A stretch of 64,000 nt of DNA from Ahaetulla prasina. Taxonomy: Eukaryota > Chordata > Lepidosauria > Squamata > Colubridae. Of this stretch, positions 33,865 through 45,967 are shown one piece after another. The stretch lies in NCBI RefSeq assembly GCF_028640845.1, contig NC_080541.1, forward strand, positions 155,588,502 to 155,652,501, given 5' to 3'. The number at the start of each line of letters is the position of its first letter. Within the stretch, counting starts at the first letter, position 1. The notes beneath the pieces are model-generated. The model was given only the letters and a program-made list of their open reading frames with translations, had not been told where the DNA came from and made no database searches. Made by a program: the position numbers and the translations under genes.

Positions 33865-36740
33865 AATAACTAACAAGTGTGTTCAAAGTAGATATCAAAA
33901 AGTCAAGATAGTGACTACAACTGTATAATTAAAACCCCACCCTTCCTGTAAGTGAATTGATTGTTTCTATGGGATTCTGCCTGAGAAAATCTTTGCATTC
34001 AACATTGATAAATGCATAATATAAAATCTATTCAAGAGGGTATAACAGATATGTCAGAATGACTTCTTTTTGATGAATACATTTCTATAAACTACCTGAG
34101 AGTAAGTACTTCTGCACACAGTAATACTTATTTTCAAATAAATATGCATATAATATAAATATTGTAGTCCTAGTTTAATTTTCTGCCTCAGGGTACATAT
34201 AATGATTGTTGTTTATTTTTGGTGACTTCTTTCTTATTAATTTTTAATCTTAATGTTTAAATATTAAATATTCAATGGGTTAATGTTGGTTATTGTTTAT
34301 TTCTCTTGACTTGTCATAATTTGATTATGTAGTTTTTAATTATGCATTTTGATTTTGTTGTATACCATCCTGAACATTTGATTGGAAACATGTATCAATA
34401 TAAACAATAATGTAAGATGAACGGCACCTAATTCCTTTAGCTTTCCTCTTTCTTGAGGCTGAATTCCTTTAAAGGCTGTAATCTTACATGTTGCTGCATC
34501 AAAACTTTTGTGCGATGTTTTTTTGAATCACATCTGCTTGAGTGAAAAATACTCTGCCAAAATGTATTCTCCTCCTTATTTCAAAACTTCCCCCCCTCAC
34601 CAGAGGCTCAAGTTTCTGATTCATTTTCAGGGTATTTTTAGAATTTCTTTTGGTGGCATTTTTAAGCTCACCTTTGTTGAGAGACCGTTGATTGAGGAAG
34701 CTCCCGGTTGTTGTTTTTCTTACTTCGTATCTCTCCATAGCTGAGCGGATCCTTGATTGCCCCCACTTCCTGATCTGAAAAAAGCCACAGCAGAGAGATT
34801 ATTGCATGTCCATTTCCCTTGGGCTTTATGATAAGTACAGAAAGCCAAGAATGCTGGAAAGCTGATTGTAAATAAGAAATAGAAAGCCGCAACCAAGATA
34901 AGCAGAAGATCTCCACATTTTACAAATGAGAAACCTTCTCCTTTGAAAGCATGTTTGGAAGCAATTTGTTTCCTATCAGGGTATATAAAAATGGCTGGAT
35001 ATGCAAAAGAAAATGAGCAACTCAACAGACCTATGGATGCAGCTGATCTTACAGTTGTATAAAAGGCCTCAAAACGTAAACACAAATAATGTAGGTGTAT
35101 GCCTACTTTGGATGCTTATTAAGGGGGAAGAACAGTTATCTATCCTACCTGTTGTGTAACAGCAGCCTAGGCTTTAAAGTTCCAACTTCAAATTCTCTTA
35201 AAATATTGTTTCTACATAGTTCTTAGGCCTGCCTGGCATTTCCTCTGTTCTGCTATTCGGAACTATAGCGAGTATTGCAAAAAAAAATTAAAATCATAAC
35301 TTTTTTCTTCTGCAGTGACAGATGCCGGTTTAATTTTAAAAAGATCTCCTACTTGAACTTCTAGGAGGTTTTACAGTGTGAATTATAACTGTCTGAAACC
35401 TGGAGGCTTTCCTAGAAGTGTTGGCAGGCACAACAATCTGAAACCATGGGAAATCCTACCTTTGCTTAAGAGGTCACAGTTATGCAGTTCACAGGGGCAA
35501 AGGTAAATATTACTGACACTGCCTCACCTAGCCAACATGGGAGAATGATGAGGTAAATTATGTTTTTAGAAAGAAAAGGCAATATGGTGGGTTTTTCCCT
35601 CCCAGAAAACCATGTATTTTTGAGCAGGCAGCAATAAAACACAAAGGAATCCAAAAGCACAAATACAGAGGCCTTTTGGATAGTTCACTGAAAACATCAG
35701 CTCAATATGCTGCAAAGGTCAAGAAAGCAAATGGAATGTGACAGACTATTAGGGAAGAAAAATTACAGACGATCTAACAGCACTGTAAAATTTGCAGCTG
35801 TGCAAACTGCAGATTCTGCCTTGAGACGGGTTAGGGGATGGCTGAAAGTTTGACAGCCCCACCAAGGAAAAGGCCACCGATCCTTGCAACAGATCACGGT
35901 CATGTACAAAGGGGTAGGACCCCTCTCACCAAAATAAACAAATAAACCAGTAGGTGCAATCCTCTAGCCAGGATTAAATAACATAGCTTGGGTGATCTTG
36001 TGTGAGAAATCAGTCCCCTGTCAAAAGCTCATTGTACATGGAATATAACGATATATTTTGAAGGGAAGATGCTTTAAATAAAAAGCCTCAGGGGTAGAAG
36101 TTTTCTGGCCTAACATAGGGTCAGTCCCGATTAATATTTCTACAGGAGGCTCCCAGAGCTGTAGAAAACCACGCAGACCATTTCTGTCCTTTTGTCCAGA
36201 AAACTGCACAACTATGAATCACGATCCCAATAGTCCTAAGGCAGGAAGCTACAGTACGCTCATTCATATTAATTGAATGTCCTTTTATGCATGTGGCTAG
36301 GAGTGCAAAAGTATGTAATATAATAACCATCCTGCTCCCATACTGAGGCAGATTTACAATGAAAATTATAATGCATATTTGGTTCCAACCAGTTTTATCT
36401 CTTCCAGGAACCAACCTTTAGTGAAGCTAAAGGAGTCTTAATTGGCCACTGAGGACACAAAGGAGAGGTCACAAAAAATAGCTTCTTCCCCCAAATAAAG
36501 GAGACATGGCAACTAAACTTTAGGAGAAGGTCAATGATATTACCGTTCGCAAGATGTATGCAAGGGCTCAATAAAGCAAAATGGCAGCCAAAATGATGCT
36601 CTGCCCCATTTTTATATGTGGCATATATTTTTACACATGTCACATGTTCAATGTAGAGAAGGGGCAAGTTTTTAATTGTCTGGTCACAACTGCCATATGG
36701 ACTTTTTTGACACTTCCCTTCACAACAAATCTCTCTAATT
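33865..36740. other. Unannotated unique sequence
   Basis: Overlapping frames on both strands occur at 34499-35085, but none shows a recognisable domain or splice-flanked exon. A weak retroelement-tail-like segment may lie near 34330-34410. Confidence 0.4.
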
Positions 36741-36746
36741 GTTCTG

Positions 36747-36811
36747 TCCTCGGCCAGCTGAGGAATTCTGGGAGTTGAAGTCTACAAAGTTGCCAAGTTT
36801 GGAGACCTCTG
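36747..36811. repeat. hAT MITE right-end fragment
   Basis: gaggaattctgggagttgaa is followed by a right end ttggagacctctg. The first block is shared with the MITE at 61828-61981 and with the element at 49018-49903. Confidence 0.6.
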
Positions 36812-38400
36812 TTATAAAACATAGCATATATTGGTGCAGAAACCATGCATTTCTGATAGTTCAAGAATAAGCGTACAATGTTATGCACTTAAATATACTG
36901 GGGATCATTTCTAAGTAAACATAGAACTGGCAAATCCAAAATGAACGCACAAATCTCTGAAAATTGTTTGCTCTATTATATGCTGGCCAGCCATTGTATT
37001 CTATGGGTTTGCTTTTTTGAAAAAAAAATCCTTACATTTAAATGTAAGTTTATATATGCAATATTCTATAACATATGGAAATCTCATGTATCAGCCCATA
37101 ATTTATGTAACAGTTGCAGTAAATTGCTCAAGAAAGATTTTTAATGCAATTGACCCAGCTTCCATACTTTGACGTTTTTCTTATGCAGAGTTTTTAAATG
37201 CAAATGTTACTGCATATGACTTTCAATAGCACACTTTCTCTCTGGCACTTTTTATTTTTTTCAGATTATTGATTGTGAAAAGCTAGTCAATTTTGTCTGA
37301 TGCTAGAATTTGTGCCACTGTGAAGTTGGAATGCAGACTTTCAAATCTACTGCTGGCCGAATTGATGGTTAGAATGTCTTTTACATCCTTAATGAAATGC
37401 AGATTTAGCATTTTGGTGCTTGTTTACTCTATTTGATTATAGAAAAAAGCTTAACATTTTCTGATTTTTCACTCAGGAAGAGTCATAAGAAAAAAACTTG
37501 ATAATACAGCTGATTTTGAAAGCATGTTTTTCTCCTGTACTCTATGGTCCCTTCTCAGGTGTCGCTCGACTCTTTATCCCCATATACTGTTAGATATGAT
37601 CGCTAAATCCAGGTGGTTTTATCTCCCAAATGTCTCTAAAATCTTGCATTTCCTCTTCATTCTCACCACAGAAATATAAAACTTGTCAAGTCCATCATCC
37701 TGTTCATCCTCGATTATTGCAACCTCATTTTCTTCAGGTTCCTGCTGATACCCTCAACATTCAGGTTTGCCACTAATCTGTTGTGAAAATAATCCTCCAT
37801 TAAGATAGTGCTATGACATTCCTAAATTGTCATCTCTGCCAGTTCTCTGTTGCCTGCTACATCTGATGTAAGCTTCTTGTATTATCCTTAATAGTCTTAT
37901 GAGCTGACCCCTTTCCTGCTCCTGTCTGTTTTTCACCTTTCATTCCTGCCTTCTTGGCTCATCTAAGTTTCCCATCAAACTCCTTTTTCCCTCCTTTCCA
38001 CCTCTGAACTTTTTATGTGGTTTTCTTTCTTCTTCTTTTTTGTCAGTCTTATAAATGATGGTGAAATACAGCTGAAAAATATGACAAGGGAAATGGTGTG
38101 AACAATTCTAATTATCCAAGATTGCAACACATTAGAGCCAGCAAATGAATTTGTGCACTTCGATAACATATTTACTTAAATGACAAATGGATGGGCAATG
38201 TGGAAATAGGGGTGGGAAGATGTAATAAAGAAAGGGTGGGATCTGTTGCGAGAATGAATGTTAACTAAAAGAGAAATTGGATAGGTATAGGGACATGCTT
38301 CTTCCTGCTTTGTTACATGAAGTGAGACTTGTTATAGACGAAAAAATTCAGGAACACAAATTTCCTTTCATAGCACACATTACAAACTGAATCAAGCAGA
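36812..38400. other. Mostly unannotated; possible LINE fossil at about 37670-37800
   Basis: At 37690-37740 the plus strand can be read as a decayed LILSRLDYCN-like LINE block (IILFILDYCN), suggesting an ancient CR1/L2-group remnant. Support is weak. No gene is recognised. Confidence 0.3.
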
Positions 38401-38402
38401 GA

Positions 38403-38738
38403 TTAATCTAAAACCTTCCTCCTCCATGATAGGGACCGATTATGCCAATGTTTATTCAATGCAGTTCTTGTGGACGTGAAGCTTTCTCCATCTTGATTTC
38501 TGGTCCTTGTTTGTGTCTTTTGGACTTTTTTAGGGGATGTTGAAAATGGGGAAATCTCATTGACAGGCATAAATGCTGCTGCTGCAGCAATTGCTGGATT
38601 TTGCTTTAATATTGTTTCCTGCTCAATACCCGAAGAGTGATCTCCTGAAATATCTTTGCTTTCTTTCTGGCCAGGAAAGACAAATTCTGATTGACTATTA
38701 GTGTTTGAATATGTTATAGCCTTTTCACACAAAAGCAT
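38403..38738 (-). CDS. Unrecognised 111-codon ORF
   Basis: An uninterrupted minus-strand frame from an ATG at 38736-38738. The predicted product is hydrophilic, with no signal peptide or membrane segment. It has an Ala run (about residues 50-54), Ser/Thr/Gln-rich sequence and a basic Arg-rich end (WHNRSLSWRRKVLD). Unlike most frames here it lies outside identifiable repeats and has a protein-like composition. I see no poly-A tract downstream that would mark a retrocopy and cannot name a family. It could be an internal exon, a decayed pseudogene, or chance. Confidence 0.2.
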   Translation of the reverse strand: MLLCEKAITYSNTNSQSEFVFPGQKESKDISGDHSSGIEQETILKQNPAIAAAAAFMPVNEISPFSTSPKKVQKTQTRTRNQDGESFTSTRTALNKHWHNRSLSWRRKVLD

Positions 38739-38744
38739 CCATCA

Positions 38745-40585
38745 CATTCTGGTGACTTTAATCATAAGAAGAGCCACTCAAGTCCTTTTCTATTTAAAAT
38801 GTAAAATTGGAAGTTTGGAAATTTTTCATGCCTAGAAGAGTCCCATTATGTTTACATAAACAGTTACTAAAATTCATCTAAGGAAGTTCCTCAATATGTA
38901 AGAAAATATTCTCAAGCAGAAACATACAAATATATACTCCTTTCTCTGAATTATGGAACACATTTTTCAAGATAACAAGCAGTGAAAAGACAAGTTTCAG
39001 AGGAATCAGTCCATTTGATAAATGTGCAAATAACAATACCTCCTCACCCAAAAAGTGATTGACAGGTTGATGTACCTTTTTTGTGTAAAACTGGACAAGC
39101 TGAGGAAGGTGGCTCTTAAACAGTTTAGAGTCTAGTTATTTATAAATCCCTTGTAAAATGAAATACAGTCCAGACAGAAAACAATAAGATGGGAAAGGAA
39201 CCCCATCTGTCTCAGTCCTATTGGGAGTGAATTCAGGAATCCATTTTCACTGGAATTTATGGCAGGAGGCTACTCACTACTAGCACAAAGATTTTAAAGC
39301 TTTAAAAGTTGGAAGAACCCATGGGTCTGCTTTTGATCTTTAAAAAAATATATTGGCACCCATTGTATAGTTTAGTGAATTTTTCCTAACATCGCCAGAC
39401 TAGAAAATTATCCTCCTATTGCATGGTTTTATATGTCTGGGCATTTATTTCATTCAGTCATTGTCCAGGCAGGTTAGGTATCAAAAAATAGAATTATTGG
39501 ACATCTGTGAGATCATTAGATTCTTCTGTCTACATCTCATCGGCCTTTCTGCTGTTATTTATTGCTATTGGTACTTGTGTACACTATCCCTAAATGAACA
39601 AAACATGGCAGGAGAGTGGTAGGCAACAGGAAAAAAAAACTGCCTTCCTTTCTGTAGACTTCTTTTGTAGAGATGCACAAGCAAAATGGCAAAATGGAGT
39701 ATGATAGAGTAAGGATGGTGTATATCCTCCCCCAAAAAGGGAAAAGATCCTTTCCCATAAACATCACAAAAGTGATGGTTGACACTTCTGTCAGACCAAG
39801 ATCTTCTGAATTTAATTTCTTTTGAAGGGTTTGTTCAAAGTAAAATGGGAAACAGATTAAGAATACAGAGTAAGATTTCCCACAGCTTTTATGTTTAATT
39901 TAAACTACACTCAATTGTCTAACTTGGGAGAAAGCTGCCTGCTTTCACACAGAAGGCCTGCACTGACCTCATTATTAATATTATATAGTATTTACAGATA
40001 AACATTGAAATATTTTCTCAAGAAATCTTGAGCACTAAATCTTATTTGTAGTCAAGCTTCCATTCAATCAAAGCCTTGGAAGATGATGCCATAATAGAAA
40101 CAATGAGGTGTTCCTTATGTAGAGAATGACATTTCAATACATCTTGTTGGAAGAAGTTTATGGCAAGCTTCCAAAGAAGTCACGAAGAACATAGACTATA
40201 TAACAGGAAATAACACATCAGAGATAAAGAGAATGCATTATTTTTCCCCCACCATTCTTTGTTTGGTCTAACAAAATTCTTGTTTCCCACTTCCCCAATG
40301 CATAGTACAGTTTCTTTTATTGCTCCTTTTATCCCTTAATTCTTGTGATGTCACCTCCTTTAGGGTTTTTACTTATATCTCCCTGCGTAGGTTTCCCTGC
40401 TGTCCTTGAAATTCTTTGCTGCACATTCAGTTTCCTGCCTACTTCCTTCCAGAGCTTTACATCTTTGTTTTCCACACAAAAGAAATCTTAGTGGATTTCC
40501 TGTACCTCCTTCTTATACTGCTACTCTTAAAGTGACAAAATTTTATATAGCAGCTGGGATATTTTGGATACTTCAAGAAAAGCCA
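38745..40585. other. Unannotated unique sequence
   Basis: I see no recognisable gene or repeat. Confidence 0.45.
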
Positions 40586-40588
40586 TCA

Positions 40589-40620
40589 ACAAGGCAGAAC
40601 AAGGCAGAACAAGGCAGACT
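40589..40620. repeat. Tandem AACAAGGCAG x3
   Basis: Three consecutive ten-base units, the last incomplete. Confidence 0.9.
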
Positions 40621-40624
40621 TCAC

Positions 40625-41081
40625 AAGCTTTTGGGATACTAGAGTTTTGATATGCTCAACTAAGAGAGAGAATAAGCTAGCACCTGGTTTCCCCCCTGTT
40701 ATTTTTTTACTTCTGATCTGTTCTCCAGCCTTCCAAAGCCAAGTTTGGTTTACAACTCCTTCCACAGCCCTTAACATCACAACCTCTGTACTTACCTTTG
40801 ATGCTGATCTTGACATTCCCATCTTTTCTGTTAGCCTTTCTATACAACTCTTTTATTTCCCAATTCGTAATTCACCATTTGACTCTACCTTGCCCTTCCT
40901 TTAAAAGATCTGGAAGAGCATATCTAAGGATACATGTCATTGTAAGGTCAGTAGCTTTACAAGTATTTTGTCTTCTGTTGGCATGTATGGATATTGGGCG
41001 CATGAGCATACGACATCCAACAAGATTTCTTCATTTGTAACGACTGAACTTGAAACTGGACACTTCGTAGAAGCACCATCC
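40625..41081 (+). promoter_or_regulatory. ADGRL4: Presumed 5' UTR / proximal promoter region of ADGRL4
   Basis: This is the sequence directly upstream of the ADGRL4 start codon. It is not repetitive. I see no convincing TATA box or CpG-rich stretch close to the start. An ATG at 40967 and another at 40985 precede the chosen start. The start context has a pyrimidine at -3, so it is weak. The assignment rests only on position. Confidence 0.3.
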
Positions 41082-41103
41082 ATGAAGCTTCTCTTGCTTT
41101 TAG
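41082..41103 (+). CDS. ADGRL4: ADGRL4 (ELTD1) exon 1, coding part: start codon and signal peptide
   Basis: ATG at 41082 begins MKLLLLL followed by one base (G) of a split codon, then a strong donor gtaggt at 41104. Joining phase 1 to phase 1 with exon 2 (from 42523) restores a Val codon and gives a continuous signal peptide, MKLLLLLVFLATLLDSCCS, then QNC. This parallels the N-terminus of human ADGRL4 in length, hydrophobic core and the following QNCT. The exon is only 22 coding bases, too short for ORF searches. ADGRL4 is an adhesion GPCR of endothelial and smooth-muscle cells. Confidence rests on matching phase, donor and product; it cannot be verified without transcript data. Confidence 0.85.
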
Positions 41104-42522
41104 GTAGGTGATTTTCTTTTCTAAATGAAGATTAAGACTAAATTAGAGTTAGGAAAGAAACAAGGTTCTCATAACAATTCAGAAATCCCTTTATGGTAGT
41201 TACTACGTTTGAGAAGTGCAACAGACATTTAGCATCTGTAAGAACTGGCATGCAAGAACCCTTATGGATTCATTCTCATTGAATCTGGAGGAGAAATTGT
41301 ATTATAATAAAACATAGCCAAAGAAGATTTATTTGTTTATAAATGGCCAGCTATTTTTTTTTTAAAAAAGCGTTCTCTGCATGAAAGAATAGTAATAATG
41401 TATAATAATGCCACAGATAATATGAACCAGTTCAACATTATATTTACAAACTTATTTAATCTTAACCTTTAAAATATATTTATTATTGTAGTTTTGGTCA
41501 TCATTATTCAAGAAAGCAGGATTTTCATGAAGCAATTCATCTTAGACTGTATATTAGAACTGTGATCCAGAAAAGCAGTATGTAGGTAAATAGATTCTCT
41601 CCTGTATAAATTGGTTTTACTCAAACACTTCTTGATTTAAGGTTATAGTTTTAAAAAAACTTGGGAGTAAATACCACTGAGTGTGTTTTTGACTGCTGCT
41701 AATCAGACTGTTCATCTGTTCATTCTTTTTTTCTTTATATTAACACCCACAAACAAACATGTGCATATATTTGTATATATAAGTGTGGGGAGATGTGCAT
41801 TCACACACAGAGATATATAAACACACATACATATATAGGTAAGGTAAAGGTTCTCCTCGCACATATGTGCTAGTCGTTCCCGACTCTAGGGGGTGATGCT
41901 TATCTCTGTTTCAAAGCTGAAGAGCCAGAGCTGTCCGAAGACGTCTTCATGGTCATGTGGCCAGCATAACTAAATGCCAAAGGCACATGAAACACTGTTA
42001 CCTTTCCACCAAAGGTGGTCCCTATTTTCCTACTTGCATTTTTTATGTGCTTTTGAACTGCTAGGTTGGCAGAAGCTGGAACAAGTAATGAGAGCTCACC
42101 CTATTACGCAGCTCTAGGGATTCGAACTACTGAAATGTGGACCTTTCGATCGACAAGCTCAGCGTCGTAGCCTCTGAGCCACTGCATGCCTTTTACACAC
42201 ACAAATACTCACATGTATATATAAAACAAAGGAAAGAATTTTTACGATAGCATGGAAAGAACAGCAACATAAAATATGACAGAGACAATAAAACATTCCC
42301 AACAAAAATATTTTCAAATGCTTATTCAGGTATATAACTATTTTTAAGCAGCACTTTTAAAAGTTGAGTAGTGGGAATGTAATTTTCCATTTGGGAATAG
42401 GATGTCTCAGTCAGGTTCACACTAGTAAGTTCCAAACTAATGGAAGGAGAGCTAGTTTTAAAATTCGGCATGTGGTTTACTCTTAACATCAGCAGTTTTG
42501 TGTTGCTTTTCAATCCTTGTAG
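41104..42522 (+). other. ADGRL4: ADGRL4 intron 1
   Basis: A 1.4-kb intron with a GT donor at 41104 and AG acceptor at 42521-42522, preceded by a pyrimidine-rich stretch (ttgcttttcaatccttgt). It contains a minus-strand SINE at 41836-42190. A long-intron gene with a short first intron is plausible for this family. Confidence 0.75.
41836..42190 (-). mobile_element. tRNA-derived SINE (squamate type) in ADGRL4 intron 1
   Basis: On the minus strand the tRNA head is at the right: an A-box-like gtggctcagaggc and a B-box agttcgaatccctag (complement near 42112-42130). The body includes the complements of ggtcatgtggccagcataac, gttacctttccaccaaaggt and cttttgaactgctaggttgg. It ends at the left with aggtaaaggttctcc. 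The same family recurs at 48085-48367. Confidence 0.85.
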
Positions 42523-42687
42523 TGTTTCTTGCCACCCTGCTGGATAGTTGCTGCAGCCTCCAGAACTGTACGAACCCATGTCACAAGCATGCCAAATGTG
42601 AAGTTCGCAATGGGATCCATGGTTGTTACTGTAACCCAGGATTCACCGGACCTGGGATAGATGCAGATGGTAACAGTGGTTGCTATG
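42523..42687 (+). CDS. ADGRL4: ADGRL4 (ELTD1) exon 2: end of signal peptide and first EGF-like domain
   Basis: A 165-base exon, phase 1 at both ends. It encodes the last part of the signal peptide (FLATLLDSCCS) and an EGF-like domain with six Cys in order: QNC, NPC, AKC, YC-type pair (GCYC) and GCY. The order and spacing (NCTNPCHKHAKCEVRNG, CYCNPGFTG) closely match the first EGF domain of vertebrate ADGRL4. The acceptor is at 42521-42522. Two donors are possible: gtgaga at 42688, which keeps the sixth Cys and is preferred, and a weaker gtaaca at 42670 that would drop it. The next exon should encode a calcium-binding EGF domain, but I do not find it. The GAIN, GPS and seven-helix regions lie beyond the window. 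An antisense ORF (42322-42579) overlaps and is a shadow. Confidence 0.93.
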
Positions 42688-42784
42688 GTGAGACACTAAG
42701 CTTTTGATAATTTTTCCTCCTTTTGACGGCCTTGTAATTACATCAAGCATCATATGGGAAAACACTAAATGCAGATATATGAAG

Positions 42785-43058
42785 CAGAGGTGGGTTTCAG
42801 CAGGTTCTGACCAGTTCTGGAGAACCATTAGCAGAAATTTTGAGTAGTTCAGAGAACTGGTAGTAAAAATTCTGACTGGCCCCGCCCCCATCTATTCTCT
42901 GCCTCCAGAGTCACAGCTGATTGGGAGGAAGTGGGGATTTTGCAGTATCCTTCCCCCAAGTGGGGTGGGAATGGAGATTTTACACTATCCTTCTCCTACC
43001 ATGCCCACCAAGCCACATCCACAGAACCGGTAGTAAAAAATTTTGAAGCCCACCACTG
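42785..43058. mobile_element. hAT-type nonautonomous element in ADGRL4 intron 2, 274 bp
   Basis: The left end CAGAGGTGGGTTTCAGCAGG and right end GAAGCCCACCACTG are inverted. A perfect 8-bp duplication ATATGAAG lies at 42777-42784 and 43059-43066. The interior repeats a gggaatggagattttac-type block and ends with ccacagaaccggtagtaaaa, shared with 33040-33239. Confidence 0.93.
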
Positions 43059-43066
43059 ATATGAAG

Positions 43067-45911
43067 CTTGTATGGGCAATATTGGAGAGCTGTGGATCCT
43101 TTTGCAAGTCATTGGGAAGAAATGCTTTGAATCTTGTGCCCAAGTGGAGGCACATCAATTACCTGTTTTTAAAGCAGACATGCAAACCTGGGGGGGGGGG
43201 AGATACTGTTGTTCCAGGCATTAATTCACTAGAATTAAAGAGGCTCCTAAAGCAACAGCATCCATTCTTTTCAGGCTCACTTAGAAGGCCAAAAGGGGAT
43301 GTGGCTGCTTTAATTGATAAGGCATGGGGAGCCAGAGGGGTTGTTGGGTGTTGTGTTCCTACAAAATCTAAAGCAGTTTTTCTGAATCGTTCTCAGAATG
43401 TGTACAGCTGTATCATGTAGTTTGTTTCTGAAATTATGCATTTCTTACGGCTTGTGCAACTGCCCAGGCTAGTACATCCTTAATTCTGGAATTCAGGTAG
43501 CATGTTGTGATGCCATTGCAACTCATGACAAACAAGCATTAGCAGTATAAGGTTTTCCAAACTGTGAATGGATCACATACTGCTTAGCACAGTTGATTGT
43601 TAGCTTGACGAAAAATTCAATGGCAATAAAAATTATACTTTATAATGCCGGTTTTCTGGAAATTATATCCTGTTTGTTCAACTGTCACCTGCAAAGTTCG
43701 TACTCACTGTCATTTTGCTTTGAAGTAACTTTCAGAAGAGAGCTACTGGAGACAGAACCACTGGAGAGGGATAATTATTTGTTGATTCCTCTCTAGGTTT
43801 TAGGTGCTAATGGAAGATTTTATCTGTGGTTCTGAGTTTTAATAAATGCTTAACCTGTCAATCCTAGGCATGTTTATTGTCAAACTATTCCAAAACTGTT
43901 CAGTAAAGTTCTCCTTACTGAATAAGCTTTTACAGGATAGAAATATCGGCCTCTGATTCTATGCACATTTTCAATGTGTCATTATTACAGCTATTAAACT
44001 GCCAACATAAAAACACAGATTAAATATTCATATATTTAATGCATATTGTAAGCACATATAACAAATATAGAAAAATAATCTGTTGCAAATACAACAGATG
44101 GCAAATTAATGCTCATTCTCATGTTTATATGCATGATACCTTCTGTCAAATTGTAATAAATGTTATTCTGTAGTGTTTCTCAAGATATTGATTACAGTAA
44201 TATATTGCATTTTTGCTGTCTTATCTAATTGTATTGATCAGTCCTTTCTTCCATTTGTTTATGATCAATCCTCTCCTTCATTAATAGAAAACCAGATTCT
44301 ATTTTAAACTCCCCAAATGCCTGGGAATGTTGTTGCATACTTGGGATATACAAAGTTGCATCTTTCAAGGGAAGAGTACCCCAAATCAGCATGCAAAATT
44401 TCTGAATATATTTTATATTTTTTATTATCAGATCCTTCCCAAGGATCTAAAATAATAAAGCTACCATATTAATTAAAATAGAATTATAGTAAATATTATT
44501 AATTTCATTGCTGTCAGGCAGACGTTCAGACTGGATTTGGCATTTTTATCCACTTATTGACTTCTTCCCAAGGACCTGGCATAGGGAGATGTTGCTGTTT
44601 TATTGTGTTAGAGGTCCATCTTTCTTATTTTCTTTTTGTTGGCTTCCTTGAACATTTTGTGCTGGAATGCAAAAAAAACAAAAAAGAAGTATTTTAACAA
44701 AAGAAACACTTCCCACAGCAAGGAAATATTATGTCTAAGAATTAGATAATAGAGCACTTTAAAATTAAAAGAAAAAATGTTTCTTGAAGGCAGTAACAGT
44801 TTGGGATTAATATTTTCTGTCTTCTAAGAACATATCTACTATCTTGTTGTAATTGGATAAGATCTTAGAAGGATTAAAAGACAGTCAGGATAATAATTAG
44901 CTTGAAGCTAAAATATGGAACAATGCTTTGACTTAATGATATGTTAGATACTATGATCTGTACCTCCCCCCCTTCCCAGTTCCTTTTTTCATAGAGAGGG
45001 CTTTTACTGTTGTAGAGATAAATGCTGGCTTCATTTTAATTGATAATCTTTGTTAGCAGTTATTCGTCTATCAACACAGATTCATTTTTGTGTGCTAACG
45101 GGAATCTCTGTTCCCCAAATAGCACCCACAGTGAAAGCGTATTAGTTAGATAGGTGGTAACATTCACTGTTACTTTTATTAGCATCGATTTAACAATTTT
45201 GCACCTGTTCAGTAATAGCTAGGTTTTTAATGATATTGTTAATGATGTTATTTAAATACTCAATTTTTTCCACTCTATTTCTGGCACTTTTTTATTGGAA
45301 TAATCAAGGAAGCCACAGGAGCTATTGCTTACAAAAATAAAATTCAACCTTTGGAAAAAAAATAATAATTTATGATGGTAAAGAAAAGATCAAAGTTACC
45401 AATTTAATTTCTTCTAAGCATATTCAATCATAAATCTAATTCTTAACTGTTGGAAAAAGAAGGAGAATTGCATCCTGAGTAAAGTTTCCATTCTCTTTGA
45501 GCAGAAAGAAGTGGCTGGGAGCCAATCTTTTTCATTTATGCTTCACTTCCAAGATTCATTGCTTATCGGATTATGAATTATTAACAATCAAATTATTAAT
45601 TAACTATTAAGAGCAGCATGTTTCTATCACCTCTTTCTTTTGCAGAACACATCTGCCAATAGCTTTGGGAACTTCTCCTTCAGTAACTCTTGATCCAATA
45701 TAGAACTATAATCTGTTTTCTCAAGAACGACAGTGACAGGAAGTGGCTTAAGTACCATATAGCTTTTATTATCCTTGCCCGCAAATGGACTCTAAAAAAA
45801 TCAAGGAGTTAATTTGCTGCCAAATCTCTAGGGCTTCTGCAATAACTCTTAAAATCTTTCTCCATGCCTCAGAATGTGAACCCTGGGAATGTTCACATAT
45901 ATAATCAGATC
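43067..45911. other. Presumed ADGRL4 intron 2, unique sequence
   Basis: No exon with an EGF-like cysteine pattern or other recognisable coding sequence is visible. A (G)10-type run sits at about 43191-43200. The 125-codon frame at 43043-43420 begins inside the hAT element and has no recognised domain. Confidence 0.45.
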
Positions 45912-45967
45912 TTAGAATAGAATAGAATAGAATAGAATAGAATAGAATAGAATAGAATAGAATAGAA
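45912..45967. repeat. (AATAG)n microsatellite, about 11 units
   Basis: This is the pentamer array at the 3' end of Snake1 copy 3. It begins with the same cttagaatag context as the 4164 array. Confidence 0.96.

Noticed and set aside
36581..36778. 65-codon plus-strand ORF
   Set aside because: Its end runs into a hAT MITE fragment and no domain is visible.
11463..42180. tRNA genes
   Set aside because: Box A/B-like motifs occur only as heads of SINEs with SINE bodies. No complete cloverleaf with an acceptor stem was found.
42322..42579. Antisense ORF overlapping ADGRL4 exon 2
   Set aside because: It is a shadow of the exon and intron on the other strand, with no supporting motif.
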